The notes: generated by a model not told the origin, from the letters alone. Positions 17,907-27,102 are shown, counted from the stretch's first letter. The stretch: DNA of 64,000 nucleotides from CAYWJT01 sp964458655 (GCA_964458655.1 CAYWJT010000002.1:1-64000), one strand, 5' to 3'. Numbers and translations are program-made.

Positions 17907-19781
17907 ATGCTGAAGGGAATTAGCTTTTGCTTGCCTTTAACGTTCTTGCTCATCCCCGCTTTCGCTCAATGGCCCAGGATCCGGATGATATCCCTCTTTA
18001 AAATACCCAAGCTCACCGGCGTCAAGCTGGGTTGCCTCGGCCTCCTATTGTTCACGGCCAATATGGGCTGCTATCAGAATTCAAAACAGGCCGTAGTGCC
18101 TTACGAACCGGAGGCTTTCGTTCCCCGGATCTGGAAATCGGAGCCGCCTGACGGCTGCCCGTTCGAACCTTCCAAGGATATAGTGGGGATCGCTTTCACT
18201 GGAAGATATGCCACTTACACCGACGCCGACACCTGGTATCCTGCCTGGGCCGCCGACGGGAACATGTACAGCGGCTGGACGGACGGAGAAATAGGAAAGG
18301 AAAGCTGTCATTCTTCGGGCGGCAACAGGGCGCGCACCGGCAACGCGAAGATCATCGGTGACGACCCCTTGAATCTGGTCATCCAGTCTCTGGGCGTTCA
18401 GCCGGCTTCGGCCCTGCCTTACGGCGGCCGCTATCCGAGCGCCAACCTTGTGTATAAAGGCGTCTGGTACTATGGGACTTACTGCATAGACTTCGATTTC
18501 ACCAAACCCGAATATCCAGATGAATACAGCTGGGCCATTTGCGGCCCGGTACCAGGCTTCAGGGTCTCTACCGACTACGGGAAGACCTGGATTCCCAGCC
18601 CGCTCTCGCCGGAAAATCCGCTTTTCCCGGAGTCCGGCAAAAACGGCCGACAGGTGAAAATGGGCACGCCTCACTTTGTCGATTTCGGTCGCGAACTGGA
18701 ATACTCCCCGGATGGCAAAGCTTACCTCGTAGGGCACGGAGCCCTGGATAACGACCCGACTCCCCGGGTAGCCAATAATAGCTGGATCGCAGGCGACGCC
18801 GTTTACCTGGCGCGTGTGACGCCAAGCCCAAAAAATATCAACGATCCCAAAGCTTATGAGTTCTTTTCCGGGTTCGATTCCGCCAACAAGCCTATCTGGA
18901 GCAAGGATTTTACGGACATAAAGCCTTTGCTGGTCTGGGACGATCACATGGGTTGCACGACCATTACCTATCATGCTCCATTAAGGAAGTATCTGATGTG
19001 TATCACCGACGGCTGGCCGGGGGTTCGGAACATGAATTCTTATGTTCTCGAAGCCGACCAGCTGACGGGGCCTTATCGAATGGTGGCCTATATGAGGGAC
19101 TTCGGCCCCCAGGGTTATTTTCTCAATTTCCCGTCGAAATTCATCCGCCCTGACCGTCAGACGGTCTGGCTCTCTTATTCGGCCAACTTCCATAAGGACT
19201 ACTTCGCCAACCGGGCCATCGCCGATCCCCTCGGCAGCCGTTACGCCTGGTGCTTGCAGGAAGTCAAGCTTCTGGATGAAAGGACTCTCAATTCATTGCC
19301 TGAAACGCAGCAAAAAGATCCCATTAAGAGCGGCAATAATATTGCGCTCCGGGCGCAGGTCAGCGTTTCTTCGGTCCAGGACAAAAGCAAACCCATGACC
19401 GAAGTCCCGCAATTCTTCGGGGAGGGGGCTGTGGACGGAGTTGTCGAATACAGCGATGACGTCAACCCGCGCGAATGGAGGAGCCAGGAACGTTCCACAG
19501 CTATGATCCGTCTCAGTTGGGACCGACCTGAAACCGTCTGCCGGGTCTGGCTTTTTGACCTGCCCAACTCGAAAGACCAGGTTTTATCCGGGCTGCTGGT
19601 CTTCAGCGATGGAAGCGCCATAAGGGTCGGCGACCTGCCCAACGAGGGTAGGTCTGCCCGCGAAATAGCCTTCTCCGCCAAGAAAATAACCTGGCTGGCC
19701 TTCATCATAGATTCTGTGTCACGGGAAACCGGGAACGCCGGGCTGGCCGAAATCGCCGTCTTTAGGACTAAAGATAATTAA
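17907..19781 (+). CDS. Secreted beta-propeller-like protein (DUF4185-like)
   Basis: The start at 17907 is supported by GGAGAGG six bases upstream; the ATG at 17892 lies inside that site. The 624-residue product has two hydrophobic N-terminal segments. The first is ISFCLPLTFLLIPAFA and the second is VKLGCLGLLLFTANMGC, whose cysteine resembles a lipobox. The body carries repeated Trp/Asp/Gly-rich blades (YTDADTWYPAWAADGN, FRVSTDYGKTWIPSPL, WDDHMGCTTITYHAPLRKYL, FRPDRQTVWLSYSANF-like). The last 130 residues look like a discoidin-type carbohydrate-binding domain (AVDGVVEYSDDVNPREWRSQ). DUF4185 and related sialidase-like propellers are known in glycan-degrading bacteria; function here is unproven. 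A truncated relative appears at 61500-61635. Confidence 0.72.
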   Translation: MLKGISFCLPLTFLLIPAFAQWPRIRMISLFKIPKLTGVKLGCLGLLLFTANMGCYQNSKQAVVPYEPEAFVPRIWKSEPPDGCPFEPSKDIVGIAFTGRYATYTDADTWYPAWAADGNMYSGWTDGEIGKESCHSSGGNRARTGNAKIIGDDPLNLVIQSLGVQPASALPYGGRYPSANLVYKGVWYYGTYCIDFDFTKPEYPDEYSWAICGPVPGFRVSTDYGKTWIPSPLSPENPLFPESGKNGRQVKMGTPHFVDFGRELEYSPDGKAYLVGHGALDNDPTPRVANNSWIAGDAVYLARVTPSPKNINDPKAYEFFSGFDSANKPIWSKDFTDIKPLLVWDDHMGCTTITYHAPLRKYLMCITDGWPGVRNMNSYVLEADQLTGPYRMVAYMRDFGPQGYFLNFPSKFIRPDRQTVWLSYSANFHKDYFANRAIADPLGSRYAWCLQEVKLLDERTLNSLPETQQKDPIKSGNNIALRAQVSVSSVQDKSKPMTEVPQFFGEGAVDGVVEYSDDVNPREWRSQERSTAMIRLSWDRPETVCRVWLFDLPNSKDQVLSGLLVFSDGSAIRVGDLPNEGRSAREIAFSAKKITWLAFIIDSVSRETGNAGLAEIAVFRTKDN

Positions 19782-19788
19782 GGTCCGC

Positions 19789-19808
19789 GGGCCGAGCATA
19801 AACGGCCC
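19789..19808. terminator. Short hairpin between convergent genes
   Basis: GGGCCG, an eight-base loop and CGGCCC form a 6-base-pair stem in the 54-base gap between the two converging genes ending at 19781 and 19836. There is no T-run after it on the plus strand, so it is a weak bidirectional terminator candidate. Confidence 0.35.
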
Positions 19809-19835
19809 TGAACCACGCCTAGGCCGCTAACAGCC

Positions 19836-21488
19836 TTATTTTTGAGCCGCTGACTGATGAACGACTATCGGCACATAGCCGACCTCTAATCCTGGCGGGG
19901 GCGTAACTATCAGGGCCGGGTCCAGTTTCATCAAATTGCCGAAGGCCGGCGGGGCCATATAGTCACGGTCGATCGGCCAATTAGCCTGGATTCTTTCCGC
20001 CAAAGCCTGCAATTCAGCCTTTTTCTCCGAAGACCAGTTATACTGCTGGAAGGCCGGCTGATCGATGAATCTGTACCAGTAATAAGTTACCGACGAGCCA
20101 TCGGCCAGCTTGGCCTCATGGGGACCTGATTTGGGCCCTGGATCGACCCAGGCGCCCTTCGCCGGCGAAGTGTAGGGGCGCCCAGGCTCGGCCAGCCTGA
20201 ACTTCTGCTGGAGCAGCTTGGTGTCGGCTGGAACGCTTGACTCGGGGACAGCGACGTATTTGCCTCCTTGATAATGGTAATATTGTGGGAAATTGGCCAT
20301 GCTGCCTTTGACATCCGACTTCCACTGCAATCCCCACATATTACCGGCGAACACTGCGGTCTCGAAAAGAGCATCCCTGCCCTCCACTCCGACTATTTCC
20401 ACCCCCGCCATATCGTATCTGGTCGGCCGCGGGCTGAGCTTGGGCTTGATCGCTCCCACACCATCAAATTGACCGGAGCAATAGACCCCCCGGTCCCGCC
20501 AGGCTTTAAATGGATCGTACAGGGCCGCCTTGGAATAATAAGTGACTTCCTGCACCAGAATAGACCGGCCCTGTTCATCTGCTGGAAATTGCAATTTGGG
20601 CAATTTGGCATATATTCGGCCGTTTGAATCCTTAGCTTCGAATCTGGGCACCATATTTATTTCAATGGCTCCGCCGCCGGCTTTCCCGCGTCTGGCATCG
20701 AGGCCACGGCCGTAGAGGAAGGGATAATTAAATAGTTTGCCGATCTTGCTCCAGGTTTCAGGGATAAAGAAGGCTATCGGTCCTTTGAAATTAGCCGCGC
20801 TCAAAAAACAGGTCCAGCTCTGTTCGCCCACGGGCGGCTCCCCCGTTTCAGGCTCGCTGAAGGGCAGCGCCATCCAGGTATACCCGAGGAATTCCCCGTT
20901 CGGATTCCCTTCAAAAGTAATCCCATCCGGTGGGATCAACAGCCGGTTGCTGAGCTGGGCTATTCCCAGCCGGTCATCGGGCAGGGCCTCGTCGCTGTAA
21001 AAGAAAGACCAACCCGGTGAGCCAATCTCATAATCATAACACTGCGGCGTTCCGTTCATGCTGAACTTGGGCGGTCCATAACGAAAATGATTGCCGGCCC
21101 AATAGCCCACTCCGCCCTCGATGGTCTGAAAAACAGAGCTCCACGTGGGCCCCCGCGGTTTCCATTTCCTGGCCAGGGTCCCTTCGGGACAGAGGGGAGT
21201 GGTCTTATTATCAGAGTTATCGGGGAGAATCCAGGTGCTCGGCAACCCGATTTGAAAACCCGCCAGCGGTTCATCGATCAAAGGCCATACGGCCACATAG
21301 AAGCCCATTCCGGCTCCATACCCATCAGGAACAGGCTCATGATCGAAGCTGATGTAGCCGTGCAGCCCGTCGCTTTTTTCGGCAACGGCGGCGGCTTTGA
21401 CCTTTTCTTCGCTCCGGATAAAAAAGAGCGCTAGGATAGCCAGAAAGAATGGAGTGCCTATTAATAATTGAATTTTATTTTTTTTCAT
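19836..21488 (-). CDS. Secreted protein of unknown function, glycan locus
   Basis: This 550-residue protein has a signal or anchor segment (IQLLIGTPFFLAILALFFI). Its exported domain begins GLHGYISFDHEPVPDGYGAG and is rich in Trp, Tyr, Gly and Pro (GYWAGNHFRYGPPKF, YDYEIGSPGWSFFYSDEALP, WYRFIDQPAFQQYNWSSEKK). A helical patch late in the sequence (KKAELQALAERIQANWPIDR) is followed by a proline-rich end. The composition suggests an all-beta extracellular fold. I do not recognise a family. AGGAGAGG lies six bases before the ATG. It is downstream of the sugar-isomerase gene on the same strand, so a role in handling the same glycan is plausible but not shown. Confidence 0.6.
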   Translation of the reverse strand: MKKNKIQLLIGTPFFLAILALFFIRSEEKVKAAAVAEKSDGLHGYISFDHEPVPDGYGAGMGFYVAVWPLIDEPLAGFQIGLPSTWILPDNSDNKTTPLCPEGTLARKWKPRGPTWSSVFQTIEGGVGYWAGNHFRYGPPKFSMNGTPQCYDYEIGSPGWSFFYSDEALPDDRLGIAQLSNRLLIPPDGITFEGNPNGEFLGYTWMALPFSEPETGEPPVGEQSWTCFLSAANFKGPIAFFIPETWSKIGKLFNYPFLYGRGLDARRGKAGGGAIEINMVPRFEAKDSNGRIYAKLPKLQFPADEQGRSILVQEVTYYSKAALYDPFKAWRDRGVYCSGQFDGVGAIKPKLSPRPTRYDMAGVEIVGVEGRDALFETAVFAGNMWGLQWKSDVKGSMANFPQYYHYQGGKYVAVPESSVPADTKLLQQKFRLAEPGRPYTSPAKGAWVDPGPKSGPHEAKLADGSSVTYYWYRFIDQPAFQQYNWSSEKKAELQALAERIQANWPIDRDYMAPPAFGNLMKLDPALIVTPPPGLEVGYVPIVVHQSAAQK

Positions 21489-21603
21489 ATCCCTCTCCTA
21501 GTTTTCATTGAACTCATCCTGCTCATTATATAGCATCAAGAATCAGCGGCGCCAGGCAGTTGATCGGCTGCTTTCCTTCGGCAACTTGTATTTATCATCG
21601 ATA

Positions 21604-21690
21604 CCCGTTGTAGGGTTGACCTGGCGTTGCGGGCCGGGGAAATCTCATAACTGTCCGGCCCATCTTTTGGAGACATCGTTGAAGCGGGCC
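21604..21690 (-). pseudogene. Remnant of a sulfatase C-terminal region
   Basis: On the minus strand, SPKDGPDSYEIS is followed in another frame by PRPATPGQPYN. These match SPEDGPDSYDIS and PRPGTPGQLYN of the intact sulfatase at 14807, which lie about 60 residues apart there. The remnant has therefore lost the segment between them and shifted frame. The rest of the 21489-21712 gap shows nothing more. Confidence 0.65.
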
Positions 21691-21712
21691 TCGCGGCGGA
21701 CCCGGCGGCCGG

Positions 21713-22249
21713 CTATTTCCCGACCCTCCGGACACGAGGGTCCGTATAGACATCGTTCTCGTCGGTGCTGGTCGACGAGAACTCCGAGACGACCGCCCCT
21801 TTGTCGCCGGCCTGGAACCAATGCAAAGCGTTGGGCGGGAGGGTGTACATATCGCCGGGTCTTAGCACGATCTCGTGCCAGACGGTCAGAAAAGGCCGAT
21901 ACTTCATCGGAACGCGGGCGCGCGGTTTGGGGGTCCGTTCACCGGCGACATAGAGATAGACCTCGCCGTAGCGGCATCGGAATGTCTCCTGCTTTCCGGG
22001 ATTGCTCCTGTTGACCCGGGGATGGCGGTGTTCCAGGCAGATCTGCCTGGGCAGGAGGACCAGCTCCTTGGCGCAGTAGCGGTCGTTGTTCTCATAGACG
22101 ATGATCTCTATCCCCACGTGCTTCAGGTCGCCTAGCCCAAGGTCTGCGACCTCCATCGCCTCCAACTCGCTCCGGGTGACGGCGATGCGGGCCTTGCGAA
22201 GAAGGGCGACCGCCGCGGACTTGACCTTCTCGACGTTTCGGTCTTTCAT
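21713..22249 (-). CDS. Cupin-fold sugar isomerase (D-lyxose/mannose isomerase-like)
   Basis: This 178-residue protein resembles metal-dependent cupin isomerases that interconvert aldose and ketose sugars. The metal motif EHRHPRVN supplies two histidines. KQETFRCRYGEVYLYV carries the Glu, and PPNALHWFQAG gives the third His. The end SEFSSTSTDENDVYTDPRVR closely resembles the D-lyxose isomerase terminus (EVSTVNDDENDN). Substrate may be a different sugar in this locus. An in-frame ATG at 22276 with AAGAGG three bases away is an alternative start. A TATAAT on the minus strand at 22265-22270 would put transcription near 22258 and make the ATG at 22249 almost leaderless. It precedes the unknown secreted protein gene and could form a transcript with it. 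Confidence 0.75.
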   Translation of the reverse strand: MKDRNVEKVKSAAVALLRKARIAVTRSELEAMEVADLGLGDLKHVGIEIIVYENNDRYCAKELVLLPRQICLEHRHPRVNRSNPGKQETFRCRYGEVYLYVAGERTPKPRARVPMKYRPFLTVWHEIVLRPGDMYTLPPNALHWFQAGDKGAVVSEFSSTSTDENDVYTDPRVRRVGK

Positions 22250-22392
22250 GGGTGCACCGGAGCGATTATAACCCATCAGCCTCTTCTAGAGAAGCGATCG
22301 GGGCTCAGATCCTCGGTCCCCCTGAAGACAGGAAAGGCTTCTGCTTCGTCCCGCGATTTGGTCAAGGCCTCAATCGCTTGCATGTCCTCAGG

Positions 22393-22422
22393 TTGGCTAT
22401 GGCGCCGACTTTGTTATATAAT
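22393..22422 (+). promoter_or_regulatory. Promoter of the GWxTD gene
   Basis: TTGGCT (22393-22398) and a consensus TATAAT (22417-22422) are 18 bases apart. Transcription would begin near 22429, leaving a short leader with GGAGG before the TTG start at 22446. Confidence 0.6.
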
Positions 22423-22445
22423 GAAAAAATGTTCTGGAGGCCGAT

Positions 22446-24584
22446 TTGAATTTTCCGCTTTCCCTTCTTAAGCCTTCTCGAATATTGACACCCAGGCGTC
22501 CGCGCTTTGAAATATGCCGCCTGACCCGCGGGACAAGCCTCCTCTTGTGCGCTGCGCTGCTTTGGGCCGCGAGCCTCAACGCGGAGCAGACCGGCTCGAG
22601 GCCGCAGCTCTCGGCCAGCCATAAGGCCTGGCTCGAAGAGGAAGTCGTCTACATCATTACCCCGACCGAGCGGTCCGTCTTCCTGAAGCTCCAGACCGAC
22701 CGGGAACGCGAGCTCTTCATAGAAGCTTTCTGGAAGCAACGCGACCCTACTCCGGGAACCCCCGAGAACGAGTTCATGACGGAGCACTTCCGTCGGATCG
22801 CCTACGCCAACCGCAGCCTCGGCCGGGACACCTCGCGCCCCGGCTGGAAGACAGACCGCGGCCGCATCTACATCATCCTCGGCGAACCCCAGGATATCGA
22901 GAGATACGAGGGTAGGTCATCGACCTATGACACGGAAGTCTGGTTCTACCAAGGGAAGACGGAGCTAGGGCTGCCGCCGGCTTTCTACGTGGTCTTTTTC
23001 AAGGAACGCGGCTCCGGCGAGTATAGGCTTTACAGCCCTATCGCGGACGGTCCCCAGGCCTTGATGTCGGGCTATATCGGGGACGTTGATCCGACCGCCG
23101 CTTATGAAAAGCTCCGGGAGATCGAGCCGAACCTGGCCGAGGTCTCCCTCTCGCTCGTTCCCGGAGAGGCCGGTACGGTCTACGGGAAGCCGTCCATGAG
23201 CTCCGACCTGCTCATCCAGAGCATCGCTTCGGCTCCGACCCGCGGTATCAAATCCCTCTACGCCCAGAAATTCCTGGCTTACAAGGACATCGTCGAGGTC
23301 GAATACACGGCCAACTATATCGATAACGCCAGCCTGTTCAGGGTGCTGAAGGACCCTTCGGGCCCATACTTCGTTCATTACTCGGTCCAGCCCCAACGTC
23401 TGTCCGTCAATCAGAGGAACGACGTCTTTTACACGACTCTCAAGGTCAACGGCCGCGTTTCGGCTACCGACGGCCGGCTGGTCTATCAGTTCGACAAGTC
23501 GGTCCCCTTGAACCTGAACGCGGCCCAGATGGACGAGGCCAGCCGGGTTCCCTTCAACTACCAAGACCTTTTCCCTCTCGTTGGAGGGGACTACACTCTG
23601 TCGCTCTTGATCAAGAACGAGGTGTCGAAGGAGTTCACGTCGGTCGAGGCGGCCTTGCGCATCCCGCAACCGGGGCCTGAGGTCCAGCTGACCCAACCCC
23701 TTCTTGGCTACAAAGCCGTCCGGCTCGAACCCGCCGCCCGCCGGATGAAGGCTTTCCGGGTCGGCGCCTATCAAGTCTTCTGCCAGCCGGACCGCACCTT
23801 CTCGCAGCAGGAGTCCCTGGCGGTGGCGTTCCAACTCCATAACCTGACCGGGACCGTCGCCGCGGCGGCCGAGGTCAAACTCGAGTTCCTCAAGGACGGC
23901 CGGCCATTCCGGACTATAGTCAAGAAACCGGTGCAGTTCGGAGGCTTGCCCGACGTTCTCGAAGAGATCCCTCTCGCGGACTTCCCCCCTGCCCATTATG
24001 CGGTCAAAGTCGCCGTCACTTACGGAGGCGCGGAACTCGTCTCGGCCGTCGAGGAATTCGATGTGAGCTTCGCCGACCGTCTGCCCAGGCCGTGGTCCTT
24101 CTCCCGGGTCCTTCCCGACGCCGATGATCCCGCCTACTCGGGCATCATCGGCCTTCAGCTGTTCAATCTCGGGCGGCTGGCGGAGGCGCAAACGATCCTG
24201 GAGGACGTCTTCGCCCGGCTTCCGGGTTCCGAGGACGCTGCCGCGGCGCTCGCCCGCGTTTACCTGGCCCGCGCAGCGGCGTCCGACGCTGTCCGCACGC
24301 TCGCGCCTTTCATGGACCCTGGCCGGACCCCGAAGTACGAAACCTACGTGCTGGCCGCCCACGCCTTGCGGCAGGCCCGCCAGTTCGGCGAAGCCGTCGC
24401 GGCCCTCAAGCGCGCCGTCGGTCACTACGGCATCAACGCCGCCCTCATGAACATGATGGGAGAGTGCCTGGTCGAGCTCGGCCAGGTTTCGGAAGCCCTG
24501 GCGGCCTTCGAGAAATCGCTCCAACTCAGCCCTGACCAGCCGTCGATCCGGGCAAAGGTCGATGCGCTCAGGAAACGCAAATGA
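22446..24584 (+). CDS. GWxTD domain protein with TPR repeats
   Basis: The start is TTG at 22446, fixed by GGAGG five bases upstream; the first ATG in frame is far inside the conserved domain. The 712-residue product has a long basic n-region and a hydrophobic signal segment (TSLLLCAALLWAASLNA). The GWxTD domain follows, about residues 55-230, with the signature GWKTDRGRIYIILGEPQDIE at 133-152. A middle beta-rich part precedes at least three tetratricopeptide repeats from about residue 570 (LFNLGRLAEAQTILEDVFAR, HALRQARQFGEAVAALKRAV, ECLVELGQVSEALAAFEKSL). GWxTD proteins are common in Acidobacteriota and Bacteroidota and are exported; their function is not established. The next gene starts 22 bases after its stop and also has TPRs, so they form an operon. 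Confidence 0.9.
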   Translation: MNFPLSLLKPSRILTPRRPRFEICRLTRGTSLLLCAALLWAASLNAEQTGSRPQLSASHKAWLEEEVVYIITPTERSVFLKLQTDRERELFIEAFWKQRDPTPGTPENEFMTEHFRRIAYANRSLGRDTSRPGWKTDRGRIYIILGEPQDIERYEGRSSTYDTEVWFYQGKTELGLPPAFYVVFFKERGSGEYRLYSPIADGPQALMSGYIGDVDPTAAYEKLREIEPNLAEVSLSLVPGEAGTVYGKPSMSSDLLIQSIASAPTRGIKSLYAQKFLAYKDIVEVEYTANYIDNASLFRVLKDPSGPYFVHYSVQPQRLSVNQRNDVFYTTLKVNGRVSATDGRLVYQFDKSVPLNLNAAQMDEASRVPFNYQDLFPLVGGDYTLSLLIKNEVSKEFTSVEAALRIPQPGPEVQLTQPLLGYKAVRLEPAARRMKAFRVGAYQVFCQPDRTFSQQESLAVAFQLHNLTGTVAAAAEVKLEFLKDGRPFRTIVKKPVQFGGLPDVLEEIPLADFPPAHYAVKVAVTYGGAELVSAVEEFDVSFADRLPRPWSFSRVLPDADDPAYSGIIGLQLFNLGRLAEAQTILEDVFARLPGSEDAAAALARVYLARAAASDAVRTLAPFMDPGRTPKYETYVLAAHALRQARQFGEAVAALKRAVGHYGINAALMNMMGECLVELGQVSEALAAFEKSLQLSPDQPSIRAKVDALRKRK

Positions 24585-24606
24585 TCCCCAGCCGATGGAG
24601 AGAATA

Positions 24607-25572
24607 ATGAAACTCTGTTCGACCCTTGGACTGATCCTCTTGCTCCCGGCCTTGATCCTGCCGGCCCAGGACGACCTCGGTCGCGGCCGGATCAGCGGCA
24701 ACGTCGTTGACGAGAGCGGGGCCAAGGTCGCAGGCGCCCTGGTGACCGTCGAGAGCCTGCGAAGCGACACGCGCCTGGAGGTCAAGACCGACAAAAAAGG
24801 CCACTTCGCCGTCGCCGGCCTGGGCACCGGGACCTGGCGGGTGACCGCTTCCAAGGAGGGCTATCTCAGCGTCGTCACCGAGGTCCAGGTCAGTCAGATC
24901 AAGGCCAATCCGCCTGTCGACCTGACGCTCAGCAGGGCTTCGGGGAGCGGGGCCCTGCCCACCGCCGAGACGGGGGCCGCTCTCCTCGATAACGGCAACG
25001 CCCTGCTCAAGGCGGGCCGGTACGACGAGGCCCTCGCGGTCTTCGAGGAATTCGCCGCGAAGTTCCCCGACATCTATGCCGTCCGCCTGAATATCGGCAG
25101 AGTTTTCATGGAGAAAGGGGACCTGGATAGGGCGGAGAACGAGTTCAGGGCCGTCCTCGACAAGAACGGCACGGCCTTGGCGGACCTGAGAAAAAACAAG
25201 GACACGTCGCTCAAGGCTCTTTCGGGCCTGGGCGAGGTGGCATTGAAGCGCGGCGATTTCGATTCCGCCCAGGGATTCTTCCGGCAGGCCCTCGAGATCT
25301 CCCCTGAGGACCCAGCCGCGGCCTACAACGTCGGCGAGATCCTGTTCTCCAACCAAAAGACCGACGACGCCATCGCCTATTTCGAGCTCGCGATCAAGAT
25401 CAAGGGCGACTGGCCGAAGGCCTACCACCGGCTTGGGTTGGTCTATCTCAATAAGGGCGACCTCGACAAGGCCCTGGAGAACCTCAAGAAGTTCCTGGCG
25501 CTCGATCCCGGGAATCCGGAAGCGGCCGGGGTCAAAGCGGCTGTCGCCGCGATCGAGCAGATCAAGAAATAA
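24607..25572 (+). CDS. Exported carboxypeptidase-regulatory/TPR protein
   Basis: From ATG 24607 (GGAG seven bases upstream) the 321-residue product has a signal peptide ending near LPAQ. A carboxypeptidase-regulatory-like beta domain follows (GRGRISGNVVDESGAKVAGA, about residues 25-110), then five or so tetratricopeptide repeats. These include NALLKAGRYDEALAVFEEFA, VALKRGDFDSAQGFFRQALE and VYLNKGDLDKALENLKKFLA. TPRs are protein-binding scaffolds, and the N-terminal domain is a common extracellular or periplasmic module, so a structural or assembly role at the envelope is plausible. It lies just after the GWxTD gene, and the M24 peptidase begins 35 bases downstream, consistent with a three-gene transcript. 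Confidence 0.85.
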   Translation: MKLCSTLGLILLLPALILPAQDDLGRGRISGNVVDESGAKVAGALVTVESLRSDTRLEVKTDKKGHFAVAGLGTGTWRVTASKEGYLSVVTEVQVSQIKANPPVDLTLSRASGSGALPTAETGAALLDNGNALLKAGRYDEALAVFEEFAAKFPDIYAVRLNIGRVFMEKGDLDRAENEFRAVLDKNGTALADLRKNKDTSLKALSGLGEVALKRGDFDSAQGFFRQALEISPEDPAAAYNVGEILFSNQKTDDAIAYFELAIKIKGDWPKAYHRLGLVYLNKGDLDKALENLKKFLALDPGNPEAAGVKAAVAAIEQIKK

Positions 25573-25607
25573 CGTCCACGGCCCCCGGAGGGGAAAGGAG
25601 TCCCGAT

Positions 25608-27002
25608 ATGTTCGACCGAGATGTCTACTGCGCGAGAAGGGCCGGGCTGCGCCGGCTGATGGGCCGCGGCGTGGCCCTGTTCCTCGGGAACGACGAGAGC
25701 CCGATGAACTACGCGGACAACCCTTTCCGGTTCCGCCAGGACAGCTCCTTCCTTTATTATTTCGGTCTCGATACGCCCGGGCTGGCCGCGGTCATCGATC
25801 TGGACGAGGGGACCGAAACCATCTACGGACCTGAACAGACCGTCGAAGACGCCGTCTGGACCGGCCCCCTGCCGTCCCTGAAGGAGAGGGCGGCCCGGGC
25901 GGGCGTGGAGGTCGTGTCGGCCCCGTCCCGGCTAGCGGAGGACCTCGACCGGGCCCGCCGCGGCGGACGCCAGGTGCATTTCCTGCCTCCGTATCGGGCC
26001 GAGAACAAGCTGAAGCTGCTGACGTGGCTTGGGGTTCCGCCCGAACGGGCTTCGGTCGAAGCCTCAGTGTCCTTCATCCGAGCCGTGGTCGAACAGCGGT
26101 CAGTCAAGTCGCCAGAGGAGATCGCCGAGATTGAGAAGGCCGTCGACATCTCCGTCGATATGCATCTCACGGCCCTCCGCCTGGCCAGGCCCGGCGTGAC
26201 CGAAGCCCGGATCGCCGCGGCCGTGCACGAGGTGGCCCTGGCCGCCGGCGGGGACCTCTCCTTCCCCATCATTGCGACGGTCCACGGCGAGGTCCTGCAC
26301 CAGCACGCCCGGACCGAGACGCTGAAGAGCGGAGGCTTGTTCCTGCTTGACGCCGGCGCTGAGACCCCTCTCCACTATGCCGGCGACCTTTCCACGACCA
26401 TGCCTGCCGACGCCCGGTTCACCGACCGCCAGAAGGAGATCTACCGCATCGCCTTGGAAGCGCATGAGACGGCCAAAGCGGCCCTGAAACCGGGCGTGCC
26501 GCATCTGGACGTCCATCTGGCCGCCTGCCGGAAAATCGCCGAAGGGCTTAAGGGCCTCGGGCTAATGAAGGGCGACGTCGACGAGGCCGTGCGGCGCGGC
26601 GCCCACGCCCTGTTCTTCCCCTGCGGCGAAGGCCATATGCTGGGCCTCGACGTGCACGATATGGAGGACCTGGGCGAGATCTATGTCGGTTACGAGGGCC
26701 GTCCTAAGAGCACCCAGTTCGGCCTGAAGTCGCTGCGCCTGGCCCGCCCGCTCCTCCCGGGTTTCGTAGTGACCGTCGAGCCCGGCATCTATTTCATCCC
26801 TCAACTCATCGATCTCTGGCGCGCCGAGAAGCGTTTCCAGGAATACATCGACTACGATCGCGTCGAGGCCTATAAGGACTTCGGCGGCCTGCGGAACGAG
26901 GAGGATGTGCTCATAACCGCCGACGGCCATCGCGTGCTGGGCCGCAAGAAGCCGCTTACCATCGAGGAGGTCGAAGCCGCCGCCGAACCGCCGGGCTTCT
27001 GA
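25608..27002 (+). CDS. M24 aminopeptidase P family (Xaa-Pro aminopeptidase)
   Basis: A metallopeptidase that removes N-terminal residues preceding proline. The N-terminal domain (residues 1-175) has the aminopeptidase-P N-fold with FRQDSSFLYYFGLDTPG. The pita-bread domain supplies the five metal ligands: Asp in FLLDAGAE, Asp in HYAGDLSTT, His in GEGHMLGLDVHD, Glu in VTVEPGIYF and Glu in GLRNEEDV. Length (464) is typical of the long AMPP group. No signal peptide is present, so it acts in the cytoplasm, completing peptide breakdown. AAGGAG lies eight bases before the ATG. It converges with the LamG gene ending at 27103. Confidence 0.95.
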   Translation: MFDRDVYCARRAGLRRLMGRGVALFLGNDESPMNYADNPFRFRQDSSFLYYFGLDTPGLAAVIDLDEGTETIYGPEQTVEDAVWTGPLPSLKERAARAGVEVVSAPSRLAEDLDRARRGGRQVHFLPPYRAENKLKLLTWLGVPPERASVEASVSFIRAVVEQRSVKSPEEIAEIEKAVDISVDMHLTALRLARPGVTEARIAAAVHEVALAAGGDLSFPIIATVHGEVLHQHARTETLKSGGLFLLDAGAETPLHYAGDLSTTMPADARFTDRQKEIYRIALEAHETAKAALKPGVPHLDVHLAACRKIAEGLKGLGLMKGDVDEAVRRGAHALFFPCGEGHMLGLDVHDMEDLGEIYVGYEGRPKSTQFGLKSLRLARPLLPGFVVTVEPGIYFIPQLIDLWRAEKRFQEYIDYDRVEAYKDFGGLRNEEDVLITADGHRVLGRKKPLTIEEVEAAAEPPGF

Positions 27003-27102
27003 CTGGGCCGCGCCGTTCCGGTACTCCGCCCGGCGGGAACCAGCGGTCCGCAGGCTGGGTCGAAAAGGGCCGCCCACTCCTGAGGAGTCGGTCCCGGGTC
27101 TC

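Noticed and set aside
22965..24854. Long open frame on the minus strand opposite the GWxTD gene
   Set aside because: It is a shadow of the GC-rich coding strand; the plus-strand gene has clear motifs and a ribosome site.
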